A DNA stretch of 64,000 nucleotides from Amoebidium appalachense (lineage: Eukaryota > Ichthyosporea). Under the pieces are notes generated by a model, which did no database searches, was not told the DNA's origin, and saw nothing but the letters and a program-made list of their open reading frames with translations. Made by a program: the position numbers and the translations under genes. Positions 11,670-35,599 of the stretch are shown here, in pieces; positions within the stretch are counted from its first letter, which is position 1; each line of letters begins with the position of its first letter. The stretch spans positions 5,766,001 to 5,830,000 of the forward strand of contig CAVNZM010000010.1 in the NCBI GenBank assembly GCA_963693365.1, in the 5' to 3' direction.

Positions 11670-13849
11670 CTCCTGCGCCTGAACGGGCCTGCGTCCTACG
11701 TGTCTAACTCTGTCAAACACCTAAATAGCCTAAGCTCTGATGCTACTCTCTACTTTGACTTTTTCAGTGCTCAGGGGAAAGCAGTCCAAGGCCTCGAACT
11801 TCGAGGCCGCCAGGCTGAGACTCTGAGAGCCGCAGCGGAAAACGAAAATCAATAGAGAAATGATCGATTGGCTGTTCGCCCACCACCTTACACTAGGCGG
11901 CTCGCACCAGATCATGACAACTATGCTACAGCTGGACAGCTCGCACCATACAGCCGCAGCTATGTAGCGCTGTGTTGGAGTGCAAGTTGTTTCTTCATAC
12001 TGTTAGTGGCGTGCCCCTTTACTTTTGGGGTGGCCTTTCAGCTGTTCATGGCCGCATGGCTGAAACGCCGGCCTACGTTAAATTGCAACCCTGCGCACAC
12101 AGAGCTCGCCTTTTAATTTGTTCTGTTCCTCAAAGTTTTATGGCACCACCGTCTAACTTACGTTGATTATTGGGCTCACGGAGCTTTCAGTGTAGAGACA
12201 GGTTGAGGAGAGTCCTCCAGCCCCTCGGGCAGTTCAATTTCTCAAAGCTTCAAGCTTTCGTTAAGAGCTGTTGCCAATTATATCACTGCATAGAAGCCCG
12301 TGGAATCGATCACCATTAATGTTTGCGTACTGGTTCCTGAACCGATGCTATGGGGCAGGAAAGTCAGTATTGGCGGCATCGATTCGCATGCACGTGTTTC
12401 TGAGTTGTGCTCCCGTTTATTTTTTTAGGGGGAAAAAAAGAGGACTTTACGATCGATGATTGTGACTCTTCCTTACATAAAATGCATGCGCACGCGTCGG
12501 TGGTGATATGTTTCACCAGCCTTGCCTTCATAATGAACTTGCTAGAGGCGGGTGCAACGGGCGACATTGTGAGCTGGTGATGACATGCATAATCATTGAT
12601 TGTTTTTTATTTCGTTTTCTGCTGTGAAAAAATCGCATCATCCGATATCAGTTTAAGCCACGCTTTACATAAGCATCGATTAATCTTTCAATACAGTAAA
12701 GGTATATTTTTTTAATTAAAAAAAGCAACTCTCCTGGACGCTAGATATAGCTAACCTTCCTTACCGTTGTGCACATACTGTATGCATAAAAAACAGGACG
12801 AGGAAAGTACTTTGCAGATGTACTGCCTACAATTGTAGGCCTGACGCCCGGCATGCAGTATGTAACTTGCAGTTCTATGCACCTATACAAGTCAAGTTGC
12901 TCAATGGCCATCAGGCTCGCTTGCACCATGACCCAAGCTTCGTCACACATTACGTTCTGCCATCGATATCTGCACATAAAACTGAGTTCTGTGATACAAA
13001 ACACTGCAGTCAACTCTTTGGCTGTCGACGACCACACACACTGAAGTTCCGCGGCGCGCCCACATGCACGTCACAACGGCTCCACGAGTGGTAGCAACAG
13101 TCGACCAATCACGGCTTTCGGCCCCCTGGTTGGCTCACATAAAAATCGGTAACTTGTGGTAAATGTCTAGTGCCATCTGATTGGTTTTGTGAGTTTGGCA
13201 TCGTTTATAAATTAGATCAGTGTACTAATATATTGCAACAATATTTATAATACCAGCAAAATCTTTACCAAAAAATCATCAAAATACTAGTTGCTAAATA
13301 TAAGTAAATTGATAAGTTATACGGTGTGCTTTCGAATGTACTTTCAAATCTTTTCTATTTATGGTTTTGCAAGTTCCAGTTGTTGATGTGCTATTGCTAT
13401 TTTTATTGTACCAAAATCACTCACACTGAATCGTCATATATCCCCAAAAGGCTCACGTGAAAACAAAAGGCTAGTCAACATAATGATTTATACCCAATCA
13501 GCGTTATTATCCCGGGTATCCTGCAAATGGCTCATGTTTAGACCAATCATTTTTAGCAGTGATATGCCTTACTGCGGCCAGCCAGAACTCCAATCACAAA
13601 TGAAATGTAGAACACTTTTTTTATTCCACCACTCACTAATATTCAAAACAAACTTATGTTTTTAAAAGCCTTTGTGTCATGCGCAAATATGTGATAACTT
13701 TCCCCGCAGAATTCCAACGATCCCACGCACTCTGCCAAAAAAAAAAAAGAGGTGTTTGTGCCAACTTCACACACACTCGCTCTTCGATATACCTAGTTCC
13801 ACACGTCGTTTTTGCAGTGACCTGTGTTTTCCTATACAAGAACGTGGAA
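11670..13849. promoter_or_regulatory. Divergent intergenic region between PAT1 and the CBM20 gene
   Basis: About 2.2 kb of mostly unique, low-repeat sequence. I see no conserved coding exon. The CBM20 side holds five CCAAT boxes in both orientations (13105, 13180, 13494, 13543, 13590), so this half is the likely promoter. A TTTTTGCAG near 13808-13817 could be an acceptor for a 5'-UTR exon. Confidence 0.5.
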
Positions 13850-14350
13850 ATGTCTAAGCAGCGTAACTACTCTCGGGGCGTATTTGAGATTCACAATGCC
13901 CACACCGAGCCAGGTCAGTCGTGGTACATTGTTGGTAGCACGGCAGAGCTGGGCAAGTGGGACGCCTGCCGTGGTCTGCGTATGACCCCTGTCGGGTTCA
14001 ACCACTGGAAATGTGAGGCGTTTATCTACACCATGTGGTCCAAGGATGTGGAGTGGAAGGCTGTGAGACGCACCGACAGCAAGTGCGAAGTATGCCTGTG
14101 TTTTTATGTTTTAGTGGTGTAGTTGTGGTAGGAATAGGGTTGGTGGAATGGATTTCCAAGGTGGATTTCTTTAAGCAGCAGGAATCATTAAGAATATCCA
14201 ATTTGGTTCAGCAATAGAAAGACTAAAGGAAAGTGTGGCTGTGAAAGCATGATGTGTTCTTGTCATGCACATCCGAAGGCGCTGCAATAATTGTGAACAA
14301 GACACGGTAGACATTAACATTCCATTTGTGTGTGTGTGTGTTTGTGTGTG

Positions 14351-14388
<38 letters not shown>

Positions 14389-14829
14389 CACGGTGTGTGT
14401 GTGGGGTGTGTGTGTGTGTGTGTGCTTCTGGTTCGAAGAAAGGCTGAGTTGAGAAAGTGTTGTGTCTGGACATAACAAGTCGACAAATCATGCACACATG
14501 TTAGTGAGTCTAGTTTGAGAGGAAACCCGCGTATGATATGCATACACGACATGGACAGTTGCCTTTTAAAAACCACCCACGCTGTATGCACTGTATTCTG
14601 TTCAGGCTTAGTGTTTCGCACAATCCATCTCTTTCCGTTATAAAAGCCTGACAATGGGGGCTAGGCGTGGTGCCTCGAGGGATTGGGGTACCGGTCGTGC
14701 GAGATAATTTACCATCATAGTTGCTCTTTACGGCCTTTGAACTACAAGATTGAACGGTTCGCTCCACATCCTGAGCACTATATCCTGGGTACTGCATTTT
14801 CGAGGGAAAGGCGTGAATGTGTGGTATGG

Positions 14830-14862
<33 letters not shown>

Positions 14863-16642
14863 TTTTGGGGGGGGGGCACGAGTTTTTCAACAGCACGAGA
14901 AGTTTACATGTTGAGATGATGTATGCCTGCCGGTGCTGTGTATGAACGAGGTGCCGTGCTAACGGTGCTCTCATTGTTGTTTTCTTCCTCCAGCGTGTGG
15001 GCTTCAAGGGCTGTGATACACACGGCAGCCAGTGGTGGGAGCCGGGTCCCAACAACCACGTGGTGGCGCATGACGGGTTCTATGGCTGTGTGGACATCAA
15101 GTGGAAGGAGGAGGAGGCCCACCGTGAGGCAGCCCGCAAGCATGCCGAGTCTGAGGAGGCTGTAAGTGCTCCACCGGGGGGGGAGGGGGGGGGGGGGGGG
15201 GGATGATCCCGCATGTCAATTTGTGTTTGTTCGTTGACCAAGTATTTGGTGCATGTTCTCAAACTTTAGGATGGATAGGAATTCGTCAAACATAAATCTA
15301 ATCCGGTTGCGAAGGGAAGGTGTGAGCCATACCCATTGATTGGTGAAATTTCTGGTGTCTGTAATTGGAGATGGGGGGGGGGGGGGGGGGGGGGTTGATG
15401 AGGGCATGGTTGGTTGGGCATCTTGAGTCATCTTTTCGCTAATATCAGCCCTTGCCTAAGCCTACTGAGAGTTTCAAACGGGAACCGGGAGATAAGGGAC
15501 GATGAAAGGGTGAAGGGGTTAGGGGATGAGCTGACCGTCACTCTTTGGAACATTGGTCCTGTATAGGATGCACACATCGTTTTGTATTCTGACAATATGT
15601 ACAAAACAGAAAAACATGTACGTCACGTTCGAGGTGCACAACGGTCTGGCCAGCTCCGGCATGGGCTACTACGTGGTGGGCAACAAGCCCGAGCTCGGAG
15701 AGTGGGACCTCAACCGGGCAATTAAGCTGCACTGTGTGGCCTACCCGACATGGAGGGCAGAGGGGTGAGTGTGCATGCAGTCCTATCATGTGCATGCTGT
15801 GATTGTTGTGTAATGTGCAGCATGGAGCACGACGTTTGTGTATCATGATATCATTTCCGGAGATTTGCTGCCTTCTTCGGCATCTTAGTACACACATAAG
15901 CACATGCCCATACACACTCACAAACACACACACACAAACACGCGCGCGCGGGGGCGTGCGCGCGCGCGCAGTAATTTTGAACACCCACGCGTATACTGAA
16001 GATTTCATGCGATTTTACACCTCTATGTTGTAATGGTCACACCAACCATTTGAAGTCAAATGCTTTGCTATGGGGCACTACAAATGTTAATGAAAGTGGA
16101 TCTACAGGACCTAGAGCTCAACTAATCTTCGATTTCCGCCTTTTCCTCCCCCCCTGCCTCTCCTTGCCTTCTTTCCACCTCATCCCCCCTTCCCCCCTTG
16201 CCCCTTCCCCCCTGCTCCCCCCCTCGCCCCCCATCCAAACACATACACATGCACACACACACGCACACACAAAAAAAAAAAAAAAAAAAAAAAAAACACT
16301 GTGGTGTCCCACCCGCAGGCATCCGGCTGTACGACTCGCACGGGCAGGATGTTGAGTGGAAGGTTGTGCGCATGAGCGAGGACAGGGACCAGTCCACGGC
16401 CTTCTACCAGCCCGGCTTCAACAACACCTTCAGGGTTACAGACAAGGTGGCAAACGTCTCCGTCGACCTGCAGATGGTACACCCCCTCCCGCCCTCCCTC
16501 ATCCTCCCCCCCCCTCCCCCCCCCCCCCCCCCCCCCCCCCGGCAAGAAAAAAAAAAACCGATTCCCCCCTCTCCCCCCCTTTTCCTGCTCCCCTCTCGCC
16601 GCCTTCCATATTCCCTAAACCTCAACTCTCTCTTTCTCCCTC

Positions 16643-16706
<64 letters not shown>

Positions 16707-17139
16707 CCTCTCCCCCCCCCCCCCCCCCCCCCTTCCCCACGTCTATGCTTCCTCTTCAACCCCGCCTCCCACCCTCTTCGTCCCCCCCTTTCCCCCCCCC
16801 CCCCAACACACACACGAGACACTCTGCAATGTGCAGTGTGACGAAGCTTAACAACATAAGTATAAGACAGGCACACCCACTCCGTCACATCCAGCTGATA
16901 CTCTTTCCCCGCCGTATCTTGGACCGTGAACGGTTAACCTTTTGAATGTATCTGATGACGACCCTTTTCAGGCCATCGAGAACGAAATGAACCATCTCCG
17001 TGGACGGGTGAGTGCACTTGAGAGCAAGCTGGCCGGAATCAAGTCTGGTGACGTGGATTTGGATGATGAAGAGATTGATGCAGTGGCAAGCAGCGCCCCC
17101 GTCAGGTGCCCCGTGTGCAAATATTCCTTCCGCTCTTAA
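13850..17139 (+). CDS. Tandem CBM20 starch/glycogen-binding domain protein with C-terminal CxxC
   Basis: Exons: 13850-14089, 14994-15161, 15610-15764, 16319-16476, 16972-17139; about 295 aa. Two CBM20 modules are visible. Module 1 (about residues 9-110) has VFEIHNA, AELGKWDA, DVEWKAV and WWEPGPNN. Module 2 (about 138-235) has VTFEVHN, PELGEWDL, DVEWKVV and FYQPGFNN. A charged helical linker (KEEEAHREAARKHAESEEA) joins them. A short coiled-coil (ENEMNHLRGRVSALESKLAG), an acidic patch and a terminal CPVCKYSF follow. There is no catalytic domain, so it probably acts as a glucan-binding adaptor; function is inferred. No signal peptide is seen. The start ATG has the context gaaATGt; an in-frame upstream stretch exists but looks non-coding. 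The junction 15764/16319 is one base out of frame (donor GGGTGAGT after a G run, acceptor GCAG|GCATC), although the protein alignment continues perfectly. AATAAA lies at 17605-17610. Confidence 0.93.
16260..16720. repeat. A-run, C-runs and (CT)n around CBM20 exon 4
   Basis: A run 16270-16296 before the acceptor; C-rich 16495-16542 just after the donor; (CT)n 16646-16702; C run 16709-16731. Confidence 0.9.
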
Positions 17140-17890
17140 AGACTACTTTTAGATGTGAGAATGTTTCAAATTAGTTTTAAATATGGCAGTTGAAACCATG
17201 GTTCGAATATAAGTCGTCTGTGTTGTATGAAGATTATAGCAACCTTCTTCTTGTGCTTCTTTTTACCCCCCGTTGTAAGTTGAATATCAGGCTACACCGG
17301 GCATAAGCGTAGAAAAGGGAAAAGAACCCGCATGATCGAACACTTTTGTGTATGTGCTTTCACCCGGTCCTTGGAGTTCACCAGCGATTAATGTTAGAAA
17401 ATAGCTCCTCTGTCAGGTATAAGGTAGTAAATGTATGTTCATAGATTGTGCTCTGATTACTAATCGTGTTAAAAAAACTATGCACCGTGTTTCATGATGT
17501 ATTCATGCGATTGTGCTATTGTAAGTACATGACGTGTTCATATTCGGTTTATACTGGACGGTATTTTGCTACCGTAGGAGGTGCAGCAAATTCATGCATT
17601 ACTAAATAAATGATTTGAAAATAGTGCCCAACCACGAATGTATGCATATGTAAGAATGGTTAATAGCTCCCCCTCCCCCCTCCCCCTTCATTTTTCCTGA
17701 CACACACGCGCATGCACATACACATTCACGAAAATCCCCCCCCCCCCCCCTCCCCCCCCCCCCCCCCCCCCTCCCTCCCGGAACCCTCCCCTCTCTCCTA
17801 CTCCCCAACAATGCTCCTACGCCTTACCCTCCAACGTGCATTCAACAAACTTACTAATTAACACCACACATACATGCCAATCCTGGACCT

Positions 17891-17926
<36 letters not shown>

Positions 17927-18441
17927 TACACACACACACACAAACACACACACCCTCCCCTAAGAAAGGAAGGGAAGGGGGGAGGGGGGAGGGGAGGAAA
18001 GCACCCATAGTGTGTAGATATAGTTTTATGTACATGCATTCAAAACATTCGCAAAAATAAACTCACAAGCATCTATGAATAATGGACTAAAATTAGCCTG
18101 GTGTACCCCAGCCGCGAAGTTTGCTTCTTCGATCATCCAACCACCTGCTGAAAGGCATACACATGAACCCTATAGTATTACGAATTCGAACCATCAGGAG
18201 ATGCCTTGGGGCTCTGTTCAAGTGGCACGTGTTCATATAGCATTTCCGGTTTCTGATTGGTGCCTTTTGATGGTTTGCTTTTTACTGTTTTGCCTCCATG
18301 TTTCCAGCCCATATGCACGCATCTAGTCCCCCCCCCCCCCCCCCCCCAAAACACCACCACCACCCGCTTTCAGCCCCTGCTCCAGTACCAACTCACGGCC
18401 CTTTCATGATCATCTTCCCCCCCCCCCCCCCCACCCCGCAT

Positions 18442-18484
<43 letters not shown>

Positions 18485-19057
18485 TGGCACCACACCTCGA
18501 CGCTCATATATATATGGCAGAATGACTGTGATAACAATACGCCGAGAGTCATCCCCATTTGGTATGTCTAATATATCCACTACGAAGCCGCCCTTCACGT
18601 GCTCAACCTTTTGGTATATCACGTCTGACACCATGCGTCATATAGCGCACACCACACTTCACCCTATCACGGTACATCCAATACATTACTAATTCACCCT
18701 CCATACTCCAGATCGCTAAATTGTGTTATTAGTCCTTCATGTTTATATTTCGTACAACCTTTCGTCCATACAGCATACGACTTCATTACCACCTCTTCCC
18801 CATTCAGGTGCAAGCCCTAAACACCATCATTGCCACCCTTCATTCAATATAAGGTCTATTTTGAAAGTTATAATATCTCCCTTCACCCCCTTAAGTTTCA
18901 TCTTGTTATAGACACACTCTATCAAAGTTCCGTGGCTTCACAAAAGCATTCCCATACGATCCTGATAGAGTAGCAATGCCGACATACATGCACTTTATAT
19001 TCTTCTCAGGTTTCGTTCATTCATTTTATATATATTTAAACACAAACAATCCCAATT
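17140..19057. other. Convergent intergenic region, CBM20 3' end to ULK3-like 3' end
   Basis: Holds the CBM20 3'-UTR (to about 17610), C runs (17738-17771, 17892-17925, 18329-18347, 18418-18432), a (CA)n at 18444-18475 and unique AT-rich sequence. No gene recognised. Confidence 0.6.
17605..17610 (+). terminator. Candidate poly(A) signal of the CBM20 gene
   Basis: AATAAA about 466 nt after the stop codon, before C-rich low-complexity sequence. It is the first canonical hexamer I see on the plus strand after the gene; distance makes it tentative. Confidence 0.45.
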
Positions 19058-29024
<9,967 letters not shown>

Positions 29025-29610
29025 CTGCAAAAAGGGAATGAACAGGCTCAGATTCCAAGGTGATTCTGTCAAAGAAAATGTAAAAGGAAGCCATGAAGCC
29101 AAGGTGACGAGCATGTTTTTGGTGCTTGCTGGTCGATTCAGCGAACCCGTGCCGTGCAAAAACAAGCTGCCTTGTTTCGTTTATGATCAAGCCTGACTTC
29201 ACAGAACTCCCAGTTTTGACAAAATCTGAGGAGAAAGGGGGGACGCTCAAAACCAAGGCTATCCAGAAGAGCCTGATAGAATTACAGGTGGATCCGATCA
29301 GAACTACCTAAAAATAGGGGGAAAATAGAGGGAGATAGGGGTGTGGTAGGGTGTGGTAGGGTGGGGTGGGGTGGGGTAGGGTGGAGTGGGGGGAAAGGTG
29401 TTTGTGATTTCGAAGGTAACCGTTCAAGAAGACAACAGGCAGGTAGCATGTGCGTGTGCGTGTGGGGATGAGTGGGTGGGTGGGTGTTTTGGGGGGGGGA
29501 GGGAGGGGGGAGGGGGAGGGGGGGAGGGGGGGAGAAGGAGTGAAGTCATGAGAGTAGGAAGGTAAGGTGTTGTGTGTGTCACACGGTGTAAGTGTGTGTT
29601 TGTTTGGAAA

Positions 29611-29657
<47 letters not shown>

Positions 29658-30361
29658 GGGAGGGTCTGGAGCAAAGCCAAGATCTCAAACTGGAAACACA
29701 CTTTGTTCGTCGCATTTTTCCAGTTCTTTAGCGACCACGCTAATGTCTTCTGAAATGTTACGTTATGTTATCTATCTGTCCATTTCGTTTGTCGTTTTAG
29801 GGAAACGATCCCTGTGGCACTTTAGAAGTGGGTTGCGACGCTCTACATTCCGAAGTTGGCCCAAAATAGATCTATTCAAATAGGTTATTTTTAGGACTCT
29901 ACTATTCAGCTCCTGCTATATTTAGGTTCAATACAGGTGTGACGTAATCATTTTGGGTGAGTGTACGTACATGTGAGCTCCTTGGCGCGAAACGCTCACA
30001 CAGAAAGGACTAAGAAATAATACGGCGTGCGCATGCCTGCCTTTTGTGCATGTTTTCTTGTTATTAATGTAGCTATTTGTAAGGGTAGAAGGACGAGCTA
30101 GGTTCGTTCAGCACCCTGTATTAGGGTGAAAGGGCATCTTTTTGAGGTTAAATCGTGTCGACAGGGAGAAGAAGGGAAGTGATGTGCTAAGGACAGTCTG
30201 GTTTGTAGATGGCACATCACCTGCTTGATGAAACAGCACCCAAGGGGAATAGACAACTATAAGGGTGCCTTGCACCACAAACAATAATATAGATAAGGGG
30301 GCTTGTTTTTTAGTTATAGATATTTGGTCGTGGGTTTTGGCCCCGGGTTGGAAAGGAGAAA
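29025..30361. promoter_or_regulatory. Divergent region between the ULK3-like gene and RPB5
   Basis: Shared upstream region, probably including the undetected first kinase exon and both promoters. It contains GTGGG/GGTAGGG-rich sequence (29331-29400), a G run (29610-29656) and unique sequence before the RPB5 ATG. No TATA box stands out. Confidence 0.45.
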
Positions 30362-31955
30362 ATGAACGACGCAGACGAGAGTGTGGCAAATGAGGACTGG
30401 CGCATCTGGAGGGCACGAAAGGTATACATCCATAAAACTATACATTGGAAATGGGGTAGCATCTAACTTTTTTCAGCCCAGAAAATGGTGGAAGAGTGCC
30501 TGTGTTGTGTAGTTTTTCTTGTTTTGTTTTACTGCTCTGTCACTTGGTTGCTGATTGGCATACTAAGCCCTCCATGACGACTGGGTTCATCAGGCTATCT
30601 CCTCGTCAACACTACACTCTTTTTCACTAGTTTATATCGACCTGACCTAACACCATGTGCCCCCCCCCCCCCCCCCCCCCCCTTCCGCCCCTCCCCCTCT
30701 CCCTCCCCTCCCCCTTTCCCACATAATTGCCTTCAAACCAAGCTAGGACTGAAGGCATAAACACCAAGCATGTCAAAATCGTTCGTAGTTATGTACTTGT
30801 GTCTTTTTTGGTCTCTTTCAATTCATCACTATAAAGTGACAAACGTCTCTTGTCATTTCACTAAAGTGATGAAACATTCTCATATTTTTGGCTTTGCCAG
30901 ACGCTGTTTCAGATGTGCCACGACAGAGGCTACTTGGTGGCAGCCGAGGAGTTGAACATGTCACTGAGCGAATTCAGAAATCGCTTCCCAGGTGCTGCCA
31001 CTGCACGGTATGATAAGCAAGTTTCAGATTTTCTTCTTTTTCTTTTCTTTTTTTTTTTTTTTTTGCCCGCAGCTCATCAAGGTGGCAAACTTGAGCCGTT
31101 TGGTTCCAAGCAACTATACTTTTTCATGACGTGTGCTTGTTGTTGGGCTTAATTGTTGTTCTTATCGTTACATGGCTTTGGAAATCCCTCACCTCAGCCC
31201 TTATTTCTGGCCAATCAACCCCTGCTTTGCCTACCCTCCTCGTGACAGACAACCCCATTGTGTCTCCTTCTGCTTTCCCCAGCCACATGCATGAACCAAG
31301 CTCATCCTTCCCTCCATCTCCTCCCGTCTTTGTATCCGTGTTACCTTCCTTATCTGCTTGTTCTCCCGCCCGTTCCCTTGTATTCTATGCCTTTTTCTCC
31401 ACCCTTTCACCATAACCTTTCTCTCTCGCCCTCCTCTCCTCCACCTCCGGCCCATTCCCTTCTCTTTCTCCTTTCTGTCATCCCCTCCCCACCCCCCCCC
31501 ACCCCCACCCTCTTCCCCCCTCGTGTTTCCATTCCTCCCTCCTTTACTCTATTCTCCCCCCCCCCCCCCCTCCCCTCCCTCTCCCTACTCCCTCGGTCCA
31601 CCACTCCCTTCCCCCTCTCGGTCCCTCCCACCCTCCCTCTCTCCGTCCCTCCTTCCCTTCCTTGCTCCCCCCCCCCCAACACACACACACACCTCCTCTC
31701 TCCCTCCCCTCGTCCCCCTCCCCCCCCATGTTTCCTTCCGTCTACCCCCTCCCTCCATTCCCCTGCATCCTTCCCTCGGGCCTTCCCTCCCTCCCTCCGT
31801 CCCTTTCTTCCTCCCTCCCTCCTTCCCTCCCTCCCTCCCTTCCTCCCTCCTTTCCCCCTTCCCTCCCTCCTCTCCCTCCCTCTCCCCTCCCCCCCTCCCT
31901 CTCTTTTTCCCTCTCTCTTTCTCTCTCCTCCCCCCCCCCCCTCTCTCTCTGTGTG

Positions 31956-31995
<40 letters not shown>

Positions 31996-32402
31996 TTCGA
32001 CAGCCATTTCTTTTACAATCACATTTGTCACTGATACGTATTGGGTCATAGGAGCCCTACTCCTCCAACCACCCACTGCCTTTACTCTCAATGCTACTTT
32101 GTCCCTCCCCCCCATCACATTTACACCTGCCTGTCATTCTCACCCACCCATCTCCTCTCTATCTCACCATCTTCCCCCCTCCCTCTCCTACCCCCCTCCT
32201 TCCCGTCCGCCCCCTCCCCCCCCCCCCCCCCCCCCCCACCCACCCACCCACTCACCCTTGCTCCCTGTCCACCTCTTGTTCACCCTTCCTCTCTGCCTCT
32301 CCCTCCATCCATCTGTCCGTCCCCTGCACTTCCTCTTTTTGGTCGACCTGTTCACCCATCATCCTGCCCTTCCCCCCCCCCTCCCCCCCCCCCTCCCCCC
32401 CA

Positions 32403-32441
<39 letters not shown>

Positions 32442-32794
32442 CCTCCCACCCACCACCACTACCACCGTCTAAAGCATTTGCTTTGTCCGCCTCTTCGCCC
32501 TGCCTGCCTTTTATTTACTTAAGTTTTTGCCTTTTCCTTGTTTCCAATCATGCTTATTATTGGGGTCATTTCAACTCCTGCTTATTTCTTTTGGTTCCCG
32601 CAAATACTCAAGCAAGGGCCCTCCTTATTCATGGAGTGTGCTCCCCGTGTAGATCATGTACTGTCCACCTCCCCCCTCCCTGCCCCCCTCCCCCCAACCA
32701 CCACCACCACCAGCACACCTTCATACCTCACCCTTACTTTGTCAGGCGAGCGAGCACACACACACAAAGCAGGCACACACACACACACATACAC

Positions 32795-32872
<78 letters not shown>

Positions 32873-33966
32873 GAACGACTTCTTCTCTTTCTCCCTTCTT
32901 ACCCCGTTCGCACCTCATCCCCACTTAGTTGCATCATGCTACCTTTGATCACAGCCCCGTATTGCACGCACTGTGAGGTGCTTCTCGCGTTGCCACCTGC
33001 TTGTCCCTTATTTTTTTCTCATGATCCAGCTACCCGCACGTGCACGCACGTGCACACACATGCACACATATGCTCACCTGCTCACGACAGGTTTGTTGAA
33101 TGCACACGTCACACCTACACACCTGAGTGCAGTTGCTATGTGTTCTCTAGTTGAAGTCTTGTTCTCGAGTGGCCCAAGTTGTTGGCTTGCACTTAATCCA
33201 AACGGTTGTTTTTGCATTAGGGAGGGGGGGGGGGGGGGGGGGGGTTACTAGGTTGATGGATGGACCATTGCTGGATGTAGTATGAGCAAGGACAGTTAAG
33301 TGTTTTTTTGTCATGGGCATAGCATGTGTTTTATGTTGTGTGTGTGTGTGTGTGTTTTTTTTTTTGGGGGGGGGAGGGGGAAGGGGGGAAAGAGGCAAGG
33401 AGACCTTGATGTTTAACGGTCTTATCGGTGTTGTTCGGGGTTATCGTTTTAACATTGGGGTTATCATAAGAAAGTTTTTTTTTTGTTTGTTTGCTTGTTT
33501 GTTTGTTTGTTTGTTTGTTTGTTTGCAATGTGCTTACGTAAGCTTGTGCAACCCTTGCAGGAGCTCCCTGACGATCTGTGTGTCCAACAAGAACGACCAG
33601 GCAGACAAGCTGTTTGTGTTTTTTCCGGAGGAGAGGAAGATCGGTGTGGCACCAATCAAGCAGTATGTGCCTCAAAACCCCACCACGGAGAGGGGGAGGG
33701 GGAGGCCCCGGGTGAGGGGAGAGGGGGGGGGGGGGGGGGGGGGGGGGGGGAATCTTGAACTGGAAAAGGGGAGGATGAAAAGAGGGGGGAGAGAGAGGGG
33801 AGGGGGGGGGGGGGGGGGAGGGGGCGGCTCTGTTTTAGAACATAAAGCTGGGCTTGTAGGTCGAAAAGCTTTTATTGGGGTAGGTTTGTGGCGGCAGCCT
33901 ACAAGACCTGTATGAGTGGATTGTGGCTGATTGCAAGCAAATCTCATGGACTGGAATTGGGCTGCA

Positions 33967-34045
<79 letters not shown>

Positions 34046-34965
34046 AAGTGCGCACGCACGTGTACTTGCACGCGCGCTACGTGTGTGTGTGTGTGTGTGT
34101 ACAGTGTTTGCAGAGGCACACGTACTGACCAATTTGCCTCTTACAGGTATTTTGAGAAGATGCAGGCCGAGAGCGTGTACCGGTCCATTATCGTGGTCAT
34201 TGACGGCATCTCCCCCATGGCTAAGGGCGTACGTGCTCCCCGTGCACACACACAGACACGGCCAGACGTGCATGTGCATGCACGTGCAAGCACTCGGCAT
34301 TTACGGGAATCAGGCACACGTTGCAAGTACAAGTGCACAAACACTCTACATTTACGGGAAGTCAAGCACACGTTGCAAGTACAAGTGCACATGAACACGC
34401 GGCAGGCACAGAGGCTTCCAGGCACGCACACCTACGTGCACATCGTTATGCATGTACGTAGACACGCAGGCAGCTACGTTTTTTCCCCAACATACAAACA
34501 GACACTGTGCACACACCAACACCCACATAGAACTGTACACCAGCACAAGCACGCTGGCGCATGTGCCCCTCACCAAATCACGTACATGTGCGCACACCAA
34601 TCAACAATGACATGTAAATGCTCACACATAAACCGACACCAACACAGACACACCTCCCCCTTCTTCTCATGGAAAAGAAATGAAAGGCCAGAAGGTTGAC
34701 AAACACACACACTGGATTGCTTATATACCCACCCACCCCGTTCCTCTCCCCCCTTTCTCACCTGCCCCCCCTCTCTCTTCCACAGTGTTGGACCCTCTCT
34801 ACATCTAAATGGGTGCACGACTGAAACACATGAACACGCAGTCACACACATACACACAGTTGATCGCATCACTTGTACTCGCTCACGTGCTGACACACCG
34901 ACCTAGACTCACCTACTCCCCCCTTGCCCACCCCGCCACCACCGCCCCCTTCAACCCTCCCCCTC

Positions 34966-34996
<31 letters not shown>

Positions 34997-35141
34997 ACAC
35001 ACACACACAATACATGCCCTCCCGCCTGTTATTCCCCCCAACCCTTACCTGCAATAGGCACGCACTGGCACATATGAACATACACCGCACACTTGCACAT
35101 TTACACACGCACACACACACACACACACATACGCACATACA

Positions 35142-35190
<49 letters not shown>

Positions 35191-35209
35191 ACATGCACGT
35201 ACACACACA

Positions 35210-35252
<43 letters not shown>

Positions 35253-35568
35253 ACACGTACACACACACGTACACACACACACACACACATACACGTACAC
35301 GTACACACACACACACACGTACACACACACACACACGTACACACACACACGTACACGTACAGCAACTGAACAAGGTGCCCAAGTACACGATGGAGATGTT
35401 CCTTGAGAGTGAGCTGCTAGTCAACATCATGGAGCACGAGCTGGTGCCCAAGCACATCATCTTGACGGAGGAAGAGAAGAAGGAGGTTCTCAATAGATAG
35501 TACGTGAACTTCAACCCCCCCCCCCCCCCCCCCGGGCCCCTGACATACACAAATACACACACACCAAC

Positions 35569-35599
<31 letters not shown>

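Noticed and set aside
31258-33154. 598-codon Pro/Ser/Leu-rich frame on the plus strand
   Set aside because: It lies wholly inside RPB5 intron 2 and is pyrimidine-rich low-complexity DNA; no motif and no splice logic.
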